Shown: positions 40,827 to 49,766, counted from the first letter of the stretch. The stretch: 64,000 nucleotides of DNA from Streptomyces sp. NBC_01304 (GCF_035975855.1 NZ_CP109055.1:1302001-1366000), one strand, 5' to 3'. A program made the numbers and translations. Notes: generated by a model not told the origin, from the letters alone.

Positions 40827-41654
40827 ATGAGCGGCAGCGGACGACGGTCACGGAAGAACGCCTCGGCGATGAAGATGGTGGGCTCACTGCTCGCCCTGTT
40901 CCGGGAGGCTGCCGGGTATACGCAGAAGTCCCTGGGTGACCAATTCGTGGTCGGCGAGCAGCAGATCTCGTCGATCGAGCAGGGGCGTCGGCCCCTGAAG
41001 ATGGACCTCGCGATCCAGCTTGATGAATTCCTGCGCACGGGAGGGGCGTTGGCGACTGCGGTCGAGAACATGCCCGAGGTGGATCTCATTCCGCGCTGGG
41101 CGGAGGAGTACCTGGATCGTGAGCGGGAGGCAATCGCAGTCTCGTGGTACGAGTGCGTGGTACTGCCGGGCCTGCTGCAGACCGAGGCATACGCGCGGGC
41201 GGTTTTCGAGAGCCGCGTCCCCGTCTATGACCGGGATGAGATCGAACAGCTTGTTGCCAAACGCATCGAGCGCCAGGCGATCCTCCAGCGCAAGGTCCCC
41301 CCGACCACCAGCTTTGTGTTCTCGGAGGCTGTGCTCAAAGACCAGCTCGGCGGAAGGAAGGTGTACGTAGAGCAGCTGCGCCAGCTGCGGAAGTTCGCCG
41401 ACCTCCCGGGCCTCGCTCTGCAGATCATGCCTCTCGGGCGCACGACTCACGCAGGGCTGGCCGGCCCGTTCATCTTGCTGGAGACCCCTGAGTACCAGCG
41501 GCTCGCCTACGCCGAGACCCCTCGCGGGAGCCAACTGATCGCCGATCCCGTCGAGGTGGCGATCCTCAGTCAGAAGTATGCGATGCTGCGGACACAGGCC
41601 CTCAACACCGAGGATTCGAGGGATCTGCTGGACAGTCTGCTAGGAGACCGATGA
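40827..41654 (+). CDS. XRE-family regulator with DUF5753 (WhiJ-like)
   Basis: 275 residues from the ATG at 40827 with GGGGAG upstream. The N-terminal HTH is LLALFREAAGYTQKSLGDQFVVGEQQISSIEQGRRPLKMDLAIQL. The remainder is a DUF5753 domain: WYECVVLPGLLQTEAYARAV, RIERQAIL and LQIMPLGRTTHAGLAGPFILLE. It overlaps the DUF397 gene by ATGA. WhiJ-like proteins act with their adjacent DUF397 partner, which is thought to modulate DNA binding. Confidence 0.9.
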   Translation: MSGSGRRSRKNASAMKMVGSLLALFREAAGYTQKSLGDQFVVGEQQISSIEQGRRPLKMDLAIQLDEFLRTGGALATAVENMPEVDLIPRWAEEYLDREREAIAVSWYECVVLPGLLQTEAYARAVFESRVPVYDRDEIEQLVAKRIERQAILQRKVPPTTSFVFSEAVLKDQLGGRKVYVEQLRQLRKFADLPGLALQIMPLGRTTHAGLAGPFILLETPEYQRLAYAETPRGSQLIADPVEVAILSQKYAMLRTQALNTEDSRDLLDSLLGDR

Positions 41655-41902
41655 GCACCGCACTCCACTGGTTCAAGTCGAGCTACAGCAGCGATGAGGG
41701 CGGCGCCTGCCTCGAAGTCGCCTACACCTGGCGCAAGTCGAGCTACAGCGGCAGCGAAGGCGGCGCCTGCATCGAGGTAGCCGCCCACCCCACCGCCGTA
41801 CACATCCGCGACTCCAAGAACCCCGAGGGCCCGCACTTCACCGTGCCCCCGGAGTCCTGGACCGCGTTCCTGACGCTGGCGTCGAGCAAGCAGGGTCAGT
41901 AG
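41651..41902 (+). CDS. DUF397 protein with duplicated core motif
   Basis: 83 residues. The DUF397 core appears twice: WFKSSYSSDEGGACLEVA (residues 7-24) and WRKSSYSGSEGGACIEVA (27-44), then the normal tail VHIRDSKNPEGPHFTVPPESWTAFL. Normal members have a single copy and are about 60-65 residues long. The partner is the XRE protein encoded immediately upstream. Its 3' end overlaps the convergent GH43 gene by 7 bases. Confidence 0.9.
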   Translation: MSTALHWFKSSYSSDEGGACLEVAYTWRKSSYSGSEGGACIEVAAHPTAVHIRDSKNPEGPHFTVPPESWTAFLTLASSKQGQ

Positions 41903-42876
41903 GCGACAGGCCAACCGCTGCCCCAGTTAAGCAAGTTGATCCCGAGCTTCGGCGTGCCCCCGTCCTGGCCGTCGTAGTAGTGGTAGACGAGCAGGTCCCC
42001 GTCGGCGTCCTTCATCACCGACTGGCCGCCGGGCCCGATGTAGCGGCCGTGGCTCTCCTGGACCACGGTGCCGCCGTTGTTCATCATCGCGACGCCGCTC
42101 TTGTCGACGTACGGCCCGGTGATGCTCGATGACCGGCCCACCTTGATCTTGTACGTGGAGCTGGTGCCGGCGCAGCAGGTGTCGTACGACGCGAACAGGT
42201 AGTAGTAGCCGTTGCGTTTGACGATGTAGGGCGCCTCGACGGCCTTGGTGCCGGTCGGCCGGGAGGCGAGGGAGCGGCGGGTCGTGTCGCCCGCGTGCTG
42301 CTTGCCGGTCGACGGGTCGATGCGTATCAGCTTGATGCCGGACCACCAGGAGCCGAAGGACAGCCACCACTTGCCGTCGTCGACGAAGAGGTTCGGGTCG
42401 ATGGCGTTGTAGTCGCTGGAGGTGGTCGAGGTGTAGACCGCGCCGTAATCGGTCCAGCTGCCCGGCTCGCCCGTGGTGGAGGCCGCGAGTCCGATGGCCG
42501 ACTTGTTGGAGCCGAAGGACGAGACGGAGTAGTACATCAGGTACTTGCCACCGTGGTACGAGATGTCGGGCGCCCAGACGTCCCCGGTGGAGTGGTAGGT
42601 GCTCCACCAGGCGGGGCGCGTGGGGAAGGCCGAACCACTGCGGCCGAAGGCGATCCGGTCGGTGGAGGTGCGCAGTTGGAGGCCGTCGCCGGTCGAGTAC
42701 AGCAGGTACTTGCCGGACGAGGTGCGGGCCATGGTCGGGTCGTGAACGACGATGTCGCCGGTGACCGCGCCGGGGTTCGGGTAGGCCAGTGCGCTGCTCG
42801 GCAGGAGCGCGAGCAGGGCGGCGGCGGGGACGGCGATCAGGGCTCGGCGACGGAAGGGGAGGGAAGTGCGGCTCAC
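41896..42876 (-). CDS. Secreted GH43 endo-1,5-alpha-L-arabinanase
   Basis: 326 residues. A Sec signal ends near SSALA (residue 31). The five-bladed propeller has catalytic base Asp46 (VVHDPTM), pKa modulator Asp160 (AIDPNLF) and acid Glu214 (AVEAPYIV). GDVWAPDISYHGGKYLMYYSVSSFGSNKSAIGLA is characteristic of arabinanases. The enzyme cuts alpha-1,5-arabinan side chains of pectin outside the cell. It follows GH51 on the same strand with a 71-base gap, so the two are likely one operon. Confidence 0.93.
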   Translation of the reverse strand: MSRTSLPFRRRALIAVPAAALLALLPSSALAYPNPGAVTGDIVVHDPTMARTSSGKYLLYSTGDGLQLRTSTDRIAFGRSGSAFPTRPAWWSTYHSTGDVWAPDISYHGGKYLMYYSVSSFGSNKSAIGLAASTTGEPGSWTDYGAVYTSTTSSDYNAIDPNLFVDDGKWWLSFGSWWSGIKLIRIDPSTGKQHAGDTTRRSLASRPTGTKAVEAPYIVKRNGYYYLFASYDTCCAGTSSTYKIKVGRSSSITGPYVDKSGVAMMNNGGTVVQESHGRYIGPGGQSVMKDADGDLLVYHYYDGQDGGTPKLGINLLNWGSGWPVAY

Positions 42877-42947
42877 TTGGATCTCCTTGCCTGGGGGACG
42901 GGGGTGCGCCGGTCGGTCGCCGCCCGCGTCCGGGAGGTTGCCGCGCT

Positions 42948-44456
42948 TCAGGAGAGCCTGATCACGTTCCAGGACAGCGGCTCGAGCGTGGCGTGCAGCG
43001 TGCCGTCCGCCAGGGAGGTGCCGGTCACCTCGTGCGGGGCGACCCGCTCCGGGTCCGCCAGGGTGTTGCGGGCGTCGGGATCGGCGTCGGCCAGCGCACT
43101 GTGCTCGACGACCTCCGACAACTCAAGGCCGGGGAGCTCGACTTGGAGCGGCAGGGCGTCCGTCTGGCTGCGGTTGACCGCGAAGACGGTGACGCTCCCG
43201 TCGTCGCCGCGTACCGCCGTGGCGTGCAGCAGCGGCACCTCGCCGTACTTCTTCGTCTCGTACGTCGGTGAGTCGACCCGCACCTCCAGGACCTGTCCGC
43301 GTCCGTACTTCGAGGCCTGCGCGAAGGGGAAGAACGTGGTCTGCCGCCAGGCCGGGCCGCCGGGCTCGGTGAGGATGGGCGCGATCACGTTGACCAGCTG
43401 CGCGAGGCAGGCGACGCTCACCCGGTCGGCGTGCCGGAGCAGGGCGATCATGAGCGAGCCGAAGACCACGGCGTCCGTCACCGTGTAGTTGTCCTCCAGG
43501 AGGCGGGGCGCCTCGGGCCAGTCGAGGGCGCTGACCTCGGCCTCCGTACGGGAGAGGTACCAGACGTTCCACTCGTCGAAGGACAGGTTGATCTTCTTCT
43601 TCGACTTGAGGCGCGCTCCCACGTGGTCGCAGGTGGCGACGACGTTCTCGATGAAGGACTCCATGTCGACGGCCGAGGCGAGGAACGAGTCGCGGTCGCC
43701 GTCGAGTTCCTCGTAGTAGGCGTGCAGCGATATGTGGTCGACGAGGTCGTACGTCTCGGCGAGGACCGTGGCCTCCCACGCGCCGAACGTCTCCATCGAC
43801 TGGCCCGAGGAGCCGCAGGCGACGAGCTCGACGCCCGGGTCGATCTGGCGCATCGCGCGGGCGGTCTCGGCGGCGAGGCGGCCGTACTCCTCGGCCGTCT
43901 TGTGGCCGGTCTGCCAGGGACCGTCCATCTCGTTGCCCAGGCACCACATCCGGATGCCGAAGGGGTCCTTGTCGCCATGGGCGGCGCGCTGGTCGGACAG
44001 TGCGGTGCCGGAGGGGTGGTTGGCGTACTCCTGGAGTTCCAGGGCCTCGGCCACTCCCCTGGTGCCGAGATTGACGGCCATCATCGGCTCGGCCTGCGGG
44101 CCCACCTTCTTGAGGAAGGCGATGTATTCCGAGAGCCCGAAGCGGTTGGTCTCCGTCGACCGCCAGGCCAGGTCGAGCCGGCGCGGCCGGTCCTCGGCGG
44201 GGCCGACGGAGTCCTCCCACTTGTAGCCGGAGACGAAGTTCCCGCCGGGGTAGCGGATGGCGGTGACGCCGAGCTCCCTGACCAGGTCGAGGACGTCGCC
44301 GCGCAGCCCGGCCTCGTCCGCCGTGGGATGTCCCGGCTCGTAGATGCCGGTGTAGACGCAGCGGCCCAGGTGCTCCACGAACGAGCCGAAGAGCCTTGGA
44401 TCGACATCGGCGACGGAGAAGTCCGGGTGCAGGGTGAAGCGGGCGGAACGGGTCAT
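42948..44456 (-). CDS. GH51 alpha-L-arabinofuranosidase
   Basis: 502 residues, no signal peptide, so intracellular. The GH51 barrel has acid/base Glu176 (CLGNEMDGP) and nucleophile Glu295 (LSFDEWNVWY); the opening DPRLFGSFVEHLGRCVYTGIYEPGH and AIRYPGGNFVSGYKWEDSVGP are diagnostic. It removes terminal arabinofuranose from imported arabino-oligosaccharides. A longer upstream frame runs antisense through the transporter gene and was rejected. The promoter faces that of the ABC transporter, and both have GATATTTCGAAC boxes. Confidence 0.93.
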   Translation of the reverse strand: MTRSARFTLHPDFSVADVDPRLFGSFVEHLGRCVYTGIYEPGHPTADEAGLRGDVLDLVRELGVTAIRYPGGNFVSGYKWEDSVGPAEDRPRRLDLAWRSTETNRFGLSEYIAFLKKVGPQAEPMMAVNLGTRGVAEALELQEYANHPSGTALSDQRAAHGDKDPFGIRMWCLGNEMDGPWQTGHKTAEEYGRLAAETARAMRQIDPGVELVACGSSGQSMETFGAWEATVLAETYDLVDHISLHAYYEELDGDRDSFLASAVDMESFIENVVATCDHVGARLKSKKKINLSFDEWNVWYLSRTEAEVSALDWPEAPRLLEDNYTVTDAVVFGSLMIALLRHADRVSVACLAQLVNVIAPILTEPGGPAWRQTTFFPFAQASKYGRGQVLEVRVDSPTYETKKYGEVPLLHATAVRGDDGSVTVFAVNRSQTDALPLQVELPGLELSEVVEHSALADADPDARNTLADPERVAPHEVTGTSLADGTLHATLEPLSWNVIRLS

Positions 44457-44470
44457 GACTTCCTCAACCT

Positions 44471-44537
44471 GGTTCGAAATATCGGACGTTGAACGATCAT
44501 CCGGACAGACCGTAAGGCGCGCCGCACCTCGGGTCAA
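44471..44537 (-). promoter_or_regulatory. Promoter and operator of the GH51-GH43 operon
   Basis: On the minus strand TTGACC (44537-44532) and TACGGT (44514-44509) are 17 bases apart. Downstream lies GATATTTCGAACC (44483-44471), 15 bases before the ATG. The box resembles the GAAATCTCGAACA element of the IclR-linked module. Confidence 0.65.
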
Positions 44538-44586
44538 TGGATCCCGCACCAACGCCTGTGAACCCACGGGGAGTTCGTCGAAACCG

Positions 44587-44654
44587 TTGACGCGCAAGAC
44601 ATTCGACTTTACGGTCCCGTTCGAAGTCACGAGCAGCGTCTGATATTTCGAACA
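44587..44654 (+). promoter_or_regulatory. Promoter and operator of the arabinan ABC transporter operon
   Basis: TTGACG (44587-44592) and TACGGT (44610-44615) are 17 bases apart on the plus strand; GTTCGAAG follows at about 44619 and GATATTTCGAACA at 44642-44654. The arrangement mirrors the GH51 promoter on the other strand, with the same -10 hexamer and the same box, which suggests one regulator for both directions. Confidence 0.65.
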
Positions 44655-44702
44655 CGCTGATGCGGCCAGGTACGGGCCGCCATCTTGAAGAAGAGAGCCT
44701 TC

Positions 44703-46052
44703 ATGCCCCCCTCCCTCCCGAGTCGCCGAGGCGTGCTCGGCGGACTCGGAGCGCTCGCCGTCGCGGGCAGCTTCGGTGTGGCCGCCGCCAATCGCAGCGC
44801 CTCCGCGCTCGCGTCCGACGCGGACGTACGGGTCCGCTACTGGAACCTCTTCAGTGGCGGTGACGGCGCCAACATGATCGCGATGCTGGACGCCTTCCGC
44901 GCGGACCATCCCGGCATCGCGGTCAAGGACTCCACGCTCCAGTGGGGCAACCCCTTCTACACCAAGCTCGCCATGGCGGCCGCGGGCGACCGCGCCCCCG
45001 AGCTCGGCGTCATGCACCTGGGCCGCGTGTCGGGCTTCTCGCCGGGCCGGCTCCTCGACCCGTGGGACGAGGCGCTTCTCGCCAAGTACGGCGTGCGCAA
45101 AGAGGATTACCGCCCGACGCTGTGGAACCGGGGCGTCGTCGACGGCAAGCTCTACGCCCTGCCGCTCGACATCCACGTACAGCTCTGCTTCTACCGCAAG
45201 GACGTACTGAAGAAGGCCGGCCTGCTCGGCGACGACGGCCGGATGATCGAGGCCGCCTCCACCGACGCGTGGTTCGACGTCCTGAAGAAGGCCAAGAAGG
45301 TCCAGAAGAAGGGCCTGCAGACCATCGGCCTGTGGACCGACAACCTCAACTTCCAGTGGTGGTTCTTCGTCGCCTTCTACACCCAGCTCGGCGGCGAGTG
45401 GTTCGACGACGGCAACACAGGGGTTCTTTTCGACGCCGACAAGGCCACCGAGGTCCTGGAGTTCTTCCGGCAGCACGTCACCGACGGCTACGTCATACCG
45501 GGCGCGCCGACCGGCGAGCAGTTCGTCAACGGTGCCCCCTTCACCTGGGAGGGCAACTGGTCGGTGCCCACCTTCGACACCGCCAAGCTCGACTACGGCG
45601 CGGCACCGCTGCCGCCCGTCTTCGGCAAGGCGGCCACGCACGCCGAGGCGCACGCGTTCGTCCTGCCGCACCAGGCGCACCGCGGCGGCCCCGCCAACGA
45701 CGGCGCGCACCAGCTGGCCGCGTACGTCGTCCGGCACGCCCAGCAGTGGGCGGCCGGCGGTCACATCCCCGCGTACACGCCGACGCTCTCCACGGCCGCG
45801 TACAAGAAGCTCACTCCGCAGAACGAGTACGCGAGCGCCATGGACCACCAGGCCACCGAGCCCAAGGTGTGGTTCGCCGGCTCCACCGGCGTGCTCGCCC
45901 AGGACCTCGGCCCGATGGTCGTCTCCTCGACGATGGGCTCCGCCAGGCCGGCCCAGGTCGCGCAGCGCATGAAGAAGGAGCTCGTCAAGCTCCTCGCCTC
46001 GAAGAACCCGATGGACGGCAAGGCCGCCGCGCAAGGGGGTGCGGTCGCATGA
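44703..46052 (+). CDS. Sugar ABC transporter substrate-binding protein, Tat-exported (arabinan unit)
   Basis: 449 residues from the ATG at 44703 with GAAGAGAG upstream. The leader PSRRGVLGGLGALAVAGSFGVAAANR is a twin-arginine signal without a lipobox, so the protein may be released or held by its uncleaved leader. Family-1 binding-protein motifs are DVRVRYWNLFSGGDGANMIAMLDAFRADHPG, YALPLDIHVQLCFYRKDVLKKAGLL and FTWEGNWSVPTFD. It is the first gene of a three-gene importer, divergent from the arabinan enzymes, so arabino-oligosaccharide uptake is the probable role. Confidence 0.88.
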   Translation: MPPSLPSRRGVLGGLGALAVAGSFGVAAANRSASALASDADVRVRYWNLFSGGDGANMIAMLDAFRADHPGIAVKDSTLQWGNPFYTKLAMAAAGDRAPELGVMHLGRVSGFSPGRLLDPWDEALLAKYGVRKEDYRPTLWNRGVVDGKLYALPLDIHVQLCFYRKDVLKKAGLLGDDGRMIEAASTDAWFDVLKKAKKVQKKGLQTIGLWTDNLNFQWWFFVAFYTQLGGEWFDDGNTGVLFDADKATEVLEFFRQHVTDGYVIPGAPTGEQFVNGAPFTWEGNWSVPTFDTAKLDYGAAPLPPVFGKAATHAEAHAFVLPHQAHRGGPANDGAHQLAAYVVRHAQQWAAGGHIPAYTPTLSTAAYKKLTPQNEYASAMDHQATEPKVWFAGSTGVLAQDLGPMVVSSTMGSARPAQVAQRMKKELVKLLASKNPMDGKAAAQGGAVA

Positions 46053-46990
46053 CGACGACCAGCGCTGAGACCGTCATCGCCCCGGCCCGGTCGAAGACCG
46101 TCGCGAGGGTGGCGACCGTACGCCGCAAGCAGGGCTTCCAGCACGGGGGGTGGTTCATCGCCCCGTTCCTGGTGCTCTTCGTGCTGTTCGTCATCTGGCC
46201 GCTGTTGCGCGGTGTCTACCTCAGCCTCACGGACGCCAACATCTCCGGCGACGGCGCGAACTTCGTCGGCCTCGACAACTACCGTGAGGCGCTGGGCGAT
46301 TCGGCGATGTGGGACGCGCTGGGCCACAGCGCGTACTTCACGCTGCTCGTCGTGCCGTGCATCACCGTCCTGGCCTTCCTCCTCGCGATGCTCGCCCACA
46401 GCATCGAGCGAGGCAAGTGGCTGTGGCGGCTGTGCTTCTTCGTGCCGTTCCTGCTGCCGTCGACGGTCGCCGCCAACATGTGGCAGTGGCTGTTCACCCA
46501 GGGGATCGGCCTGTTCAACGAGACGTTCGGGCTCACCACGCCCTGGCTGACCGACAAGTCGTACGCGATGTTCGCCCTCGTCATCCAGACGCTGTGGTGG
46601 ACGGTCGGCTTCTCGTTCCTGCTCTACCTCGCCGCGCTCCAGTCCATCCCCGCCCACCTCTACGAGGCCGCCAAGCTGGACGGCGCGAACGCCTGGCACC
46701 GGCTGGTCCACATCACGCTGCCGATGCTGCGCCACATCACCGGTCTGGTGGTCGCGCTGCAGATCCTGGCCTCGCTCCAGCTCTTCGACCAGGCCGTGGT
46801 GATGATGGACTTCGGGCCGGGACCCGAGCTCAGCACGCGCGCGTTCGTCCAGTACACGCTCGAGCAGGGCTTCACCAGCTACCGCGTGGGCTACGCCTCC
46901 GCGATGTCCATCATCTTCTTCGTGATCATCGCGGCCGTCGCCCTCGGACGCATGGTGCTGCTGCGCAACCGTGAGGAGAGCGCCCGATGA
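46049..46990 (+). CDS. Sugar ABC transporter permease (MalF-type)
   Basis: 313 residues overlapping the binding-protein stop by ATGA. Six membrane helices and the EAA loop YEAAKLDGANAWHRLVHITLPMLRHITG are present. It pairs with the next permease. As in the galactan unit, no ATPase gene is in the operon. Confidence 0.92.
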   Translation: MTTTSAETVIAPARSKTVARVATVRRKQGFQHGGWFIAPFLVLFVLFVIWPLLRGVYLSLTDANISGDGANFVGLDNYREALGDSAMWDALGHSAYFTLLVVPCITVLAFLLAMLAHSIERGKWLWRLCFFVPFLLPSTVAANMWQWLFTQGIGLFNETFGLTTPWLTDKSYAMFALVIQTLWWTVGFSFLLYLAALQSIPAHLYEAAKLDGANAWHRLVHITLPMLRHITGLVVALQILASLQLFDQAVVMMDFGPGPELSTRAFVQYTLEQGFTSYRVGYASAMSIIFFVIIAAVALGRMVLLRNREESAR

Positions 46991-47850
46991 CCACCGCCAC
47001 GACGCTCGAAGTGCGCAAGACCCGCAAGCCCTGGACGCCGAGTCAGATCGTCCTCACGCTGCTCGGCGTCGCCGTTTCCGCCGTGTTCGTGGCGCCGATC
47101 GCCGCGGCCCTGTTCACCTCGCTCAAGTCCGAGGCGGAGGCGGCCGAGATCCCGCCGCACTGGCTGCCCGAGGACTGGACGGTGCAGGCGTGGCAGGCGC
47201 TGTGGGAGACCGGCAACGTCTCCAACTGGTTCGTCAACTCCCTTGTGGTGTCGGTCCTCGTGACGGCCGTCGTGCTGACGGTCTCCGCCCTCGCCGGCTA
47301 CGGCTTCGCCCGCACCGAATTCCGCGGCAAGAGCATCGTGATGGGCGTCGTGATGGCGGGCCTGATGATCTCCCCGGCCGTGCTCGGCGTTCCCCTGTTC
47401 ACCACCGTCCAGCAGATGGGGATGGTCGACACGTACTGGGGCATGATCCTGCCCCAGTGCGCGCCGGCCGCCATGGTCTACATCCTCTACAAGTTCTTCC
47501 AGGGCATCCCGAAGGAACTGGAGGAGGCCGCGTTCATCGACGGCGCGGGCCGCTGGCGGGTGTTCTTCACCGTCATCCTGCCGCTGTCCCGCCCCTCGCT
47601 CGCGGCCGTCGGCATCTTCACCTTCATCAGCTCGTGGAACAACTTCCTGTGGCCGTACATGGTGACCAACAACCCGGACCTGATGACCATGCCGAACGGC
47701 ATCGCGACCGTCATGAACTCCTACGGCATCCAGTGGGCCCAGCTCATGGCGGGCGGCCTGATGGCGGGCCTGCCCCTGATCGTCGTCTTCGTCTTCTTCC
47801 AGCGCCAGATCGTCGCCGGTGTCGCGCACACGGGCCTGGCCGGACAGTAG
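46987..47850 (+). CDS. Sugar ABC transporter permease (MalG-type)
   Basis: 287 residues, six helices, with the EAA loop EEAAFIDGAGRWRVFFTVILPLSRPSLAAV. It overlaps the previous permease by ATGA. It ends 20 bases before a double terminator hairpin. Together with the upstream permease it forms the importer channel for arabinan fragments (substrate inferred from neighbours). Confidence 0.92.
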   Translation: MTTATTLEVRKTRKPWTPSQIVLTLLGVAVSAVFVAPIAAALFTSLKSEAEAAEIPPHWLPEDWTVQAWQALWETGNVSNWFVNSLVVSVLVTAVVLTVSALAGYGFARTEFRGKSIVMGVVMAGLMISPAVLGVPLFTTVQQMGMVDTYWGMILPQCAPAAMVYILYKFFQGIPKELEEAAFIDGAGRWRVFFTVILPLSRPSLAAVGIFTFISSWNNFLWPYMVTNNPDLMTMPNGIATVMNSYGIQWAQLMAGGLMAGLPLIVVFVFFQRQIVAGVAHTGLAGQ

Positions 47851-47870
47851 GGAGCACCCGCACAGGCAGA

Positions 47871-47947
47871 AGCGCCCCCGCCGGGTCCCACCGGCAGGGG
47901 CGCTGGTCTGTGGGTTCCCGGCCGGTGGGGTCTGCCCACGGGCCGGG
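47871..47947. terminator. Two tandem hairpins between convergent operons
   Basis: Hairpin 1 pairs 47871-47884 with 47891-47904 (14 bases, one mismatch, 6-base loop). Hairpin 2 pairs 47917-47929 with 47935-47947 (13 bases, one mismatch, 5-base loop). They lie between the stops of the ABC operon (47850) and the rhamnogalacturonan lyase gene (47953) and can serve both strands. Confidence 0.8.
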
Positions 47948-47952
47948 ATGGT

Positions 47953-49632
47953 TCAGGCCAGGAGATCGATCGCGTCGACGGCGATCCCCGGGCTCAGGTA
48001 CCCGGTTCCGGAGGAACCACTCACCACGTTGAGCTTCAGCACGTTGTACTGGCCGGTGTCCTTCTGCCACGCGGTCGCCGGCACGTTGTAGACGAAGGTG
48101 TGGTTGTCGCCGCGGTACGAGCCCGTGGTCAGGGACCGCGTGGACGGCTGGGTGGGCGGCGAGGGGATCGCCGACACCCAGTCATTGACGGTGACTTGGG
48201 GACGGCCGTTGATGTACGCGGTCGTCACGCCGATCCTCAGAGTGTGCGCGGCGGCGACCTGGGCCGCGGTCAGCTTGAAGTAGACCAGGATGCCGTCGTT
48301 CACGTCCTTCCACAGATAGCAGGGGAAGGACGTGGTCGCGTCGGAGCCGATGACGACGTTGCCCTTCCAGCTGCTCGCGCGGGTGTCGGAGGGATGGGCG
48401 TACGTCATGAGCTTGGCGTTCTTGAACTCCCCCGGTGTGCCGTCCCAGTTGCCGAGCCGCCAGAGGGCGTTCGCGCTGCTCGGGTCGCCGGTGACGGTGA
48501 GGGTGTTCAGCGCGGTCGTGCCGCCCGCGGTCACCTCGACTTGCCTTGTGTGGACGGCGAGTTCGCCCTTGTAGATGGTCAGCGTGTACGTCCCCGGGAG
48601 CATCCCGGCGCAGGAGAAGCCGCCCGTCGAGGCGTTGGCGGTGGCCCAGTACTGGGCGGCCGCGTTGGCGAATCCCACCGTGTAGGGGTGGTCGGTGTCC
48701 CGGCCTGAGATGCCGACGCCTGCGACCTTGCCGCGGCCGCTCTTGCCCACCCAGCCGGCGAGGCCCAGGCCGTCGACCCATGAGGTGTCCAGGTTCTTGG
48801 CGAACAGCGCGCTGGAGGGCGCGGCGCCGTCGGTGAAGCCGAGGACGTAGGGGCCCTGCAGGCCGAAGCGCATGGCCTCGGTCTGGCTCTGGTTGTAGTG
48901 CAGGATCTCGTACAGCCCGACGCCCCCGTCGTTCGAGTGGCGAAGGAGCGAGCGGTAGAAGGGGCCGCCGGAGGCCTTCTCGTGGTTGGAGCGGATCATC
49001 CACAGGCCGACCGATCCGGTGGTGTACCCGACGTAGTCGTAGTCCATGACGCGGACACCCGAGTAGTGCTTGGAGCGGGTCTGGCCGCTCGACTGCTTCC
49101 ACACGTCGCCCGCCTCGATGACGGTGTCCGAGGCCTCGACCCACGCGTCCGGGCCCGAGTTGGGGAAGATGCCGGCCTTGATGCGGGCGATGTAGCGGGT
49201 GGCGGTGAAAGACGTGTCGGCCTTGTTCGTCCACAGGTAGACGTTGTTCTGGCCGCTGCGCGCCGCGTAGTAGTGGCGCAGTGTGCCGTGGGTGACGGAC
49301 ACCAGGATGGTGGCGCCGGACTGCTTGACGGAGACGGTGGAGGCCCCGAGCCCGGACTCGACGTGGCTGTGCTTGCCGCCGTAGCCCTCGTACTCCTTGC
49401 CACGGAAGGCGAGCGAGGTCAGATCGCCGGTGGACTTGCTTACCTTGAAGACGAGTTGGGCTCCGGTGTCGACGACGTAGTTCGTGCCGTCGTCGCTGTA
49501 GCCGAAAGCGGCGGCCGAGGCGGTGGCCAGCAGGCCCGAGTTGGTGACGGCCGCGGCCGCGGTGGCGGTGGCCGCGACGGCGGTGGCGCCCAGGACGCGG
49601 CGGCGGGTCAGGGATCTCTTGTGGCTGCTCAT
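47953..49632 (-). CDS. Secreted rhamnogalacturonan lyase (PL4)
   Basis: 559 residues. The leader SLTRRRVLGATAVAATATAAAAVTNSGLLATASAA is a twin-arginine signal. The mature enzyme has the three-domain PL4 pattern: a large beta-sandwich (about 43-330: YVVDTGAQLVFKVSKSTGDLTSLAFRGKEYEG), a short FnIII-like domain (AGMLPGTYTLTIYKGELAVHTRQVEV) and a C-terminal CBM-like jelly roll (LWRLGNWDGTPGEFKNA to the end). It cleaves the rhamnose-galacturonate backbone of RG-I by beta-elimination. The catalytic Lys/His pair was not assigned with certainty. It follows the PL3 gene on the same strand (134-base gap). Confidence 0.88.
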   Translation of the reverse strand: MSSHKRSLTRRRVLGATAVAATATAAAAVTNSGLLATASAAAFGYSDDGTNYVVDTGAQLVFKVSKSTGDLTSLAFRGKEYEGYGGKHSHVESGLGASTVSVKQSGATILVSVTHGTLRHYYAARSGQNNVYLWTNKADTSFTATRYIARIKAGIFPNSGPDAWVEASDTVIEAGDVWKQSSGQTRSKHYSGVRVMDYDYVGYTTGSVGLWMIRSNHEKASGGPFYRSLLRHSNDGGVGLYEILHYNQSQTEAMRFGLQGPYVLGFTDGAAPSSALFAKNLDTSWVDGLGLAGWVGKSGRGKVAGVGISGRDTDHPYTVGFANAAAQYWATANASTGGFSCAGMLPGTYTLTIYKGELAVHTRQVEVTAGGTTALNTLTVTGDPSSANALWRLGNWDGTPGEFKNAKLMTYAHPSDTRASSWKGNVVIGSDATTSFPCYLWKDVNDGILVYFKLTAAQVAAAHTLRIGVTTAYINGRPQVTVNDWVSAIPSPPTQPSTRSLTTGSYRGDNHTFVYNVPATAWQKDTGQYNVLKLNVVSGSSGTGYLSPGIAVDAIDLLA

Positions 49633-49766
49633 GGGGGGACGCTCCAGCACGAAGAGGGGGAGGAGAGGGAAGCGCAGGGCAGGGCGAGGGGGCGGTGCGG
49701 TACGGCCGGGGGGTCTGGCCGTACCGCACCGGGGGGAGGCGTCGCAGCTGCTGGTATCTGTCGCAG

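Noticed and set aside
44457-46034. Upstream extension of the GH51 frame antisense to the arabinan importer genes
   Set aside because: It is the shadow of the binding-protein gene; the GH51 domain starts at 44456 and the promoter and operator lie between.
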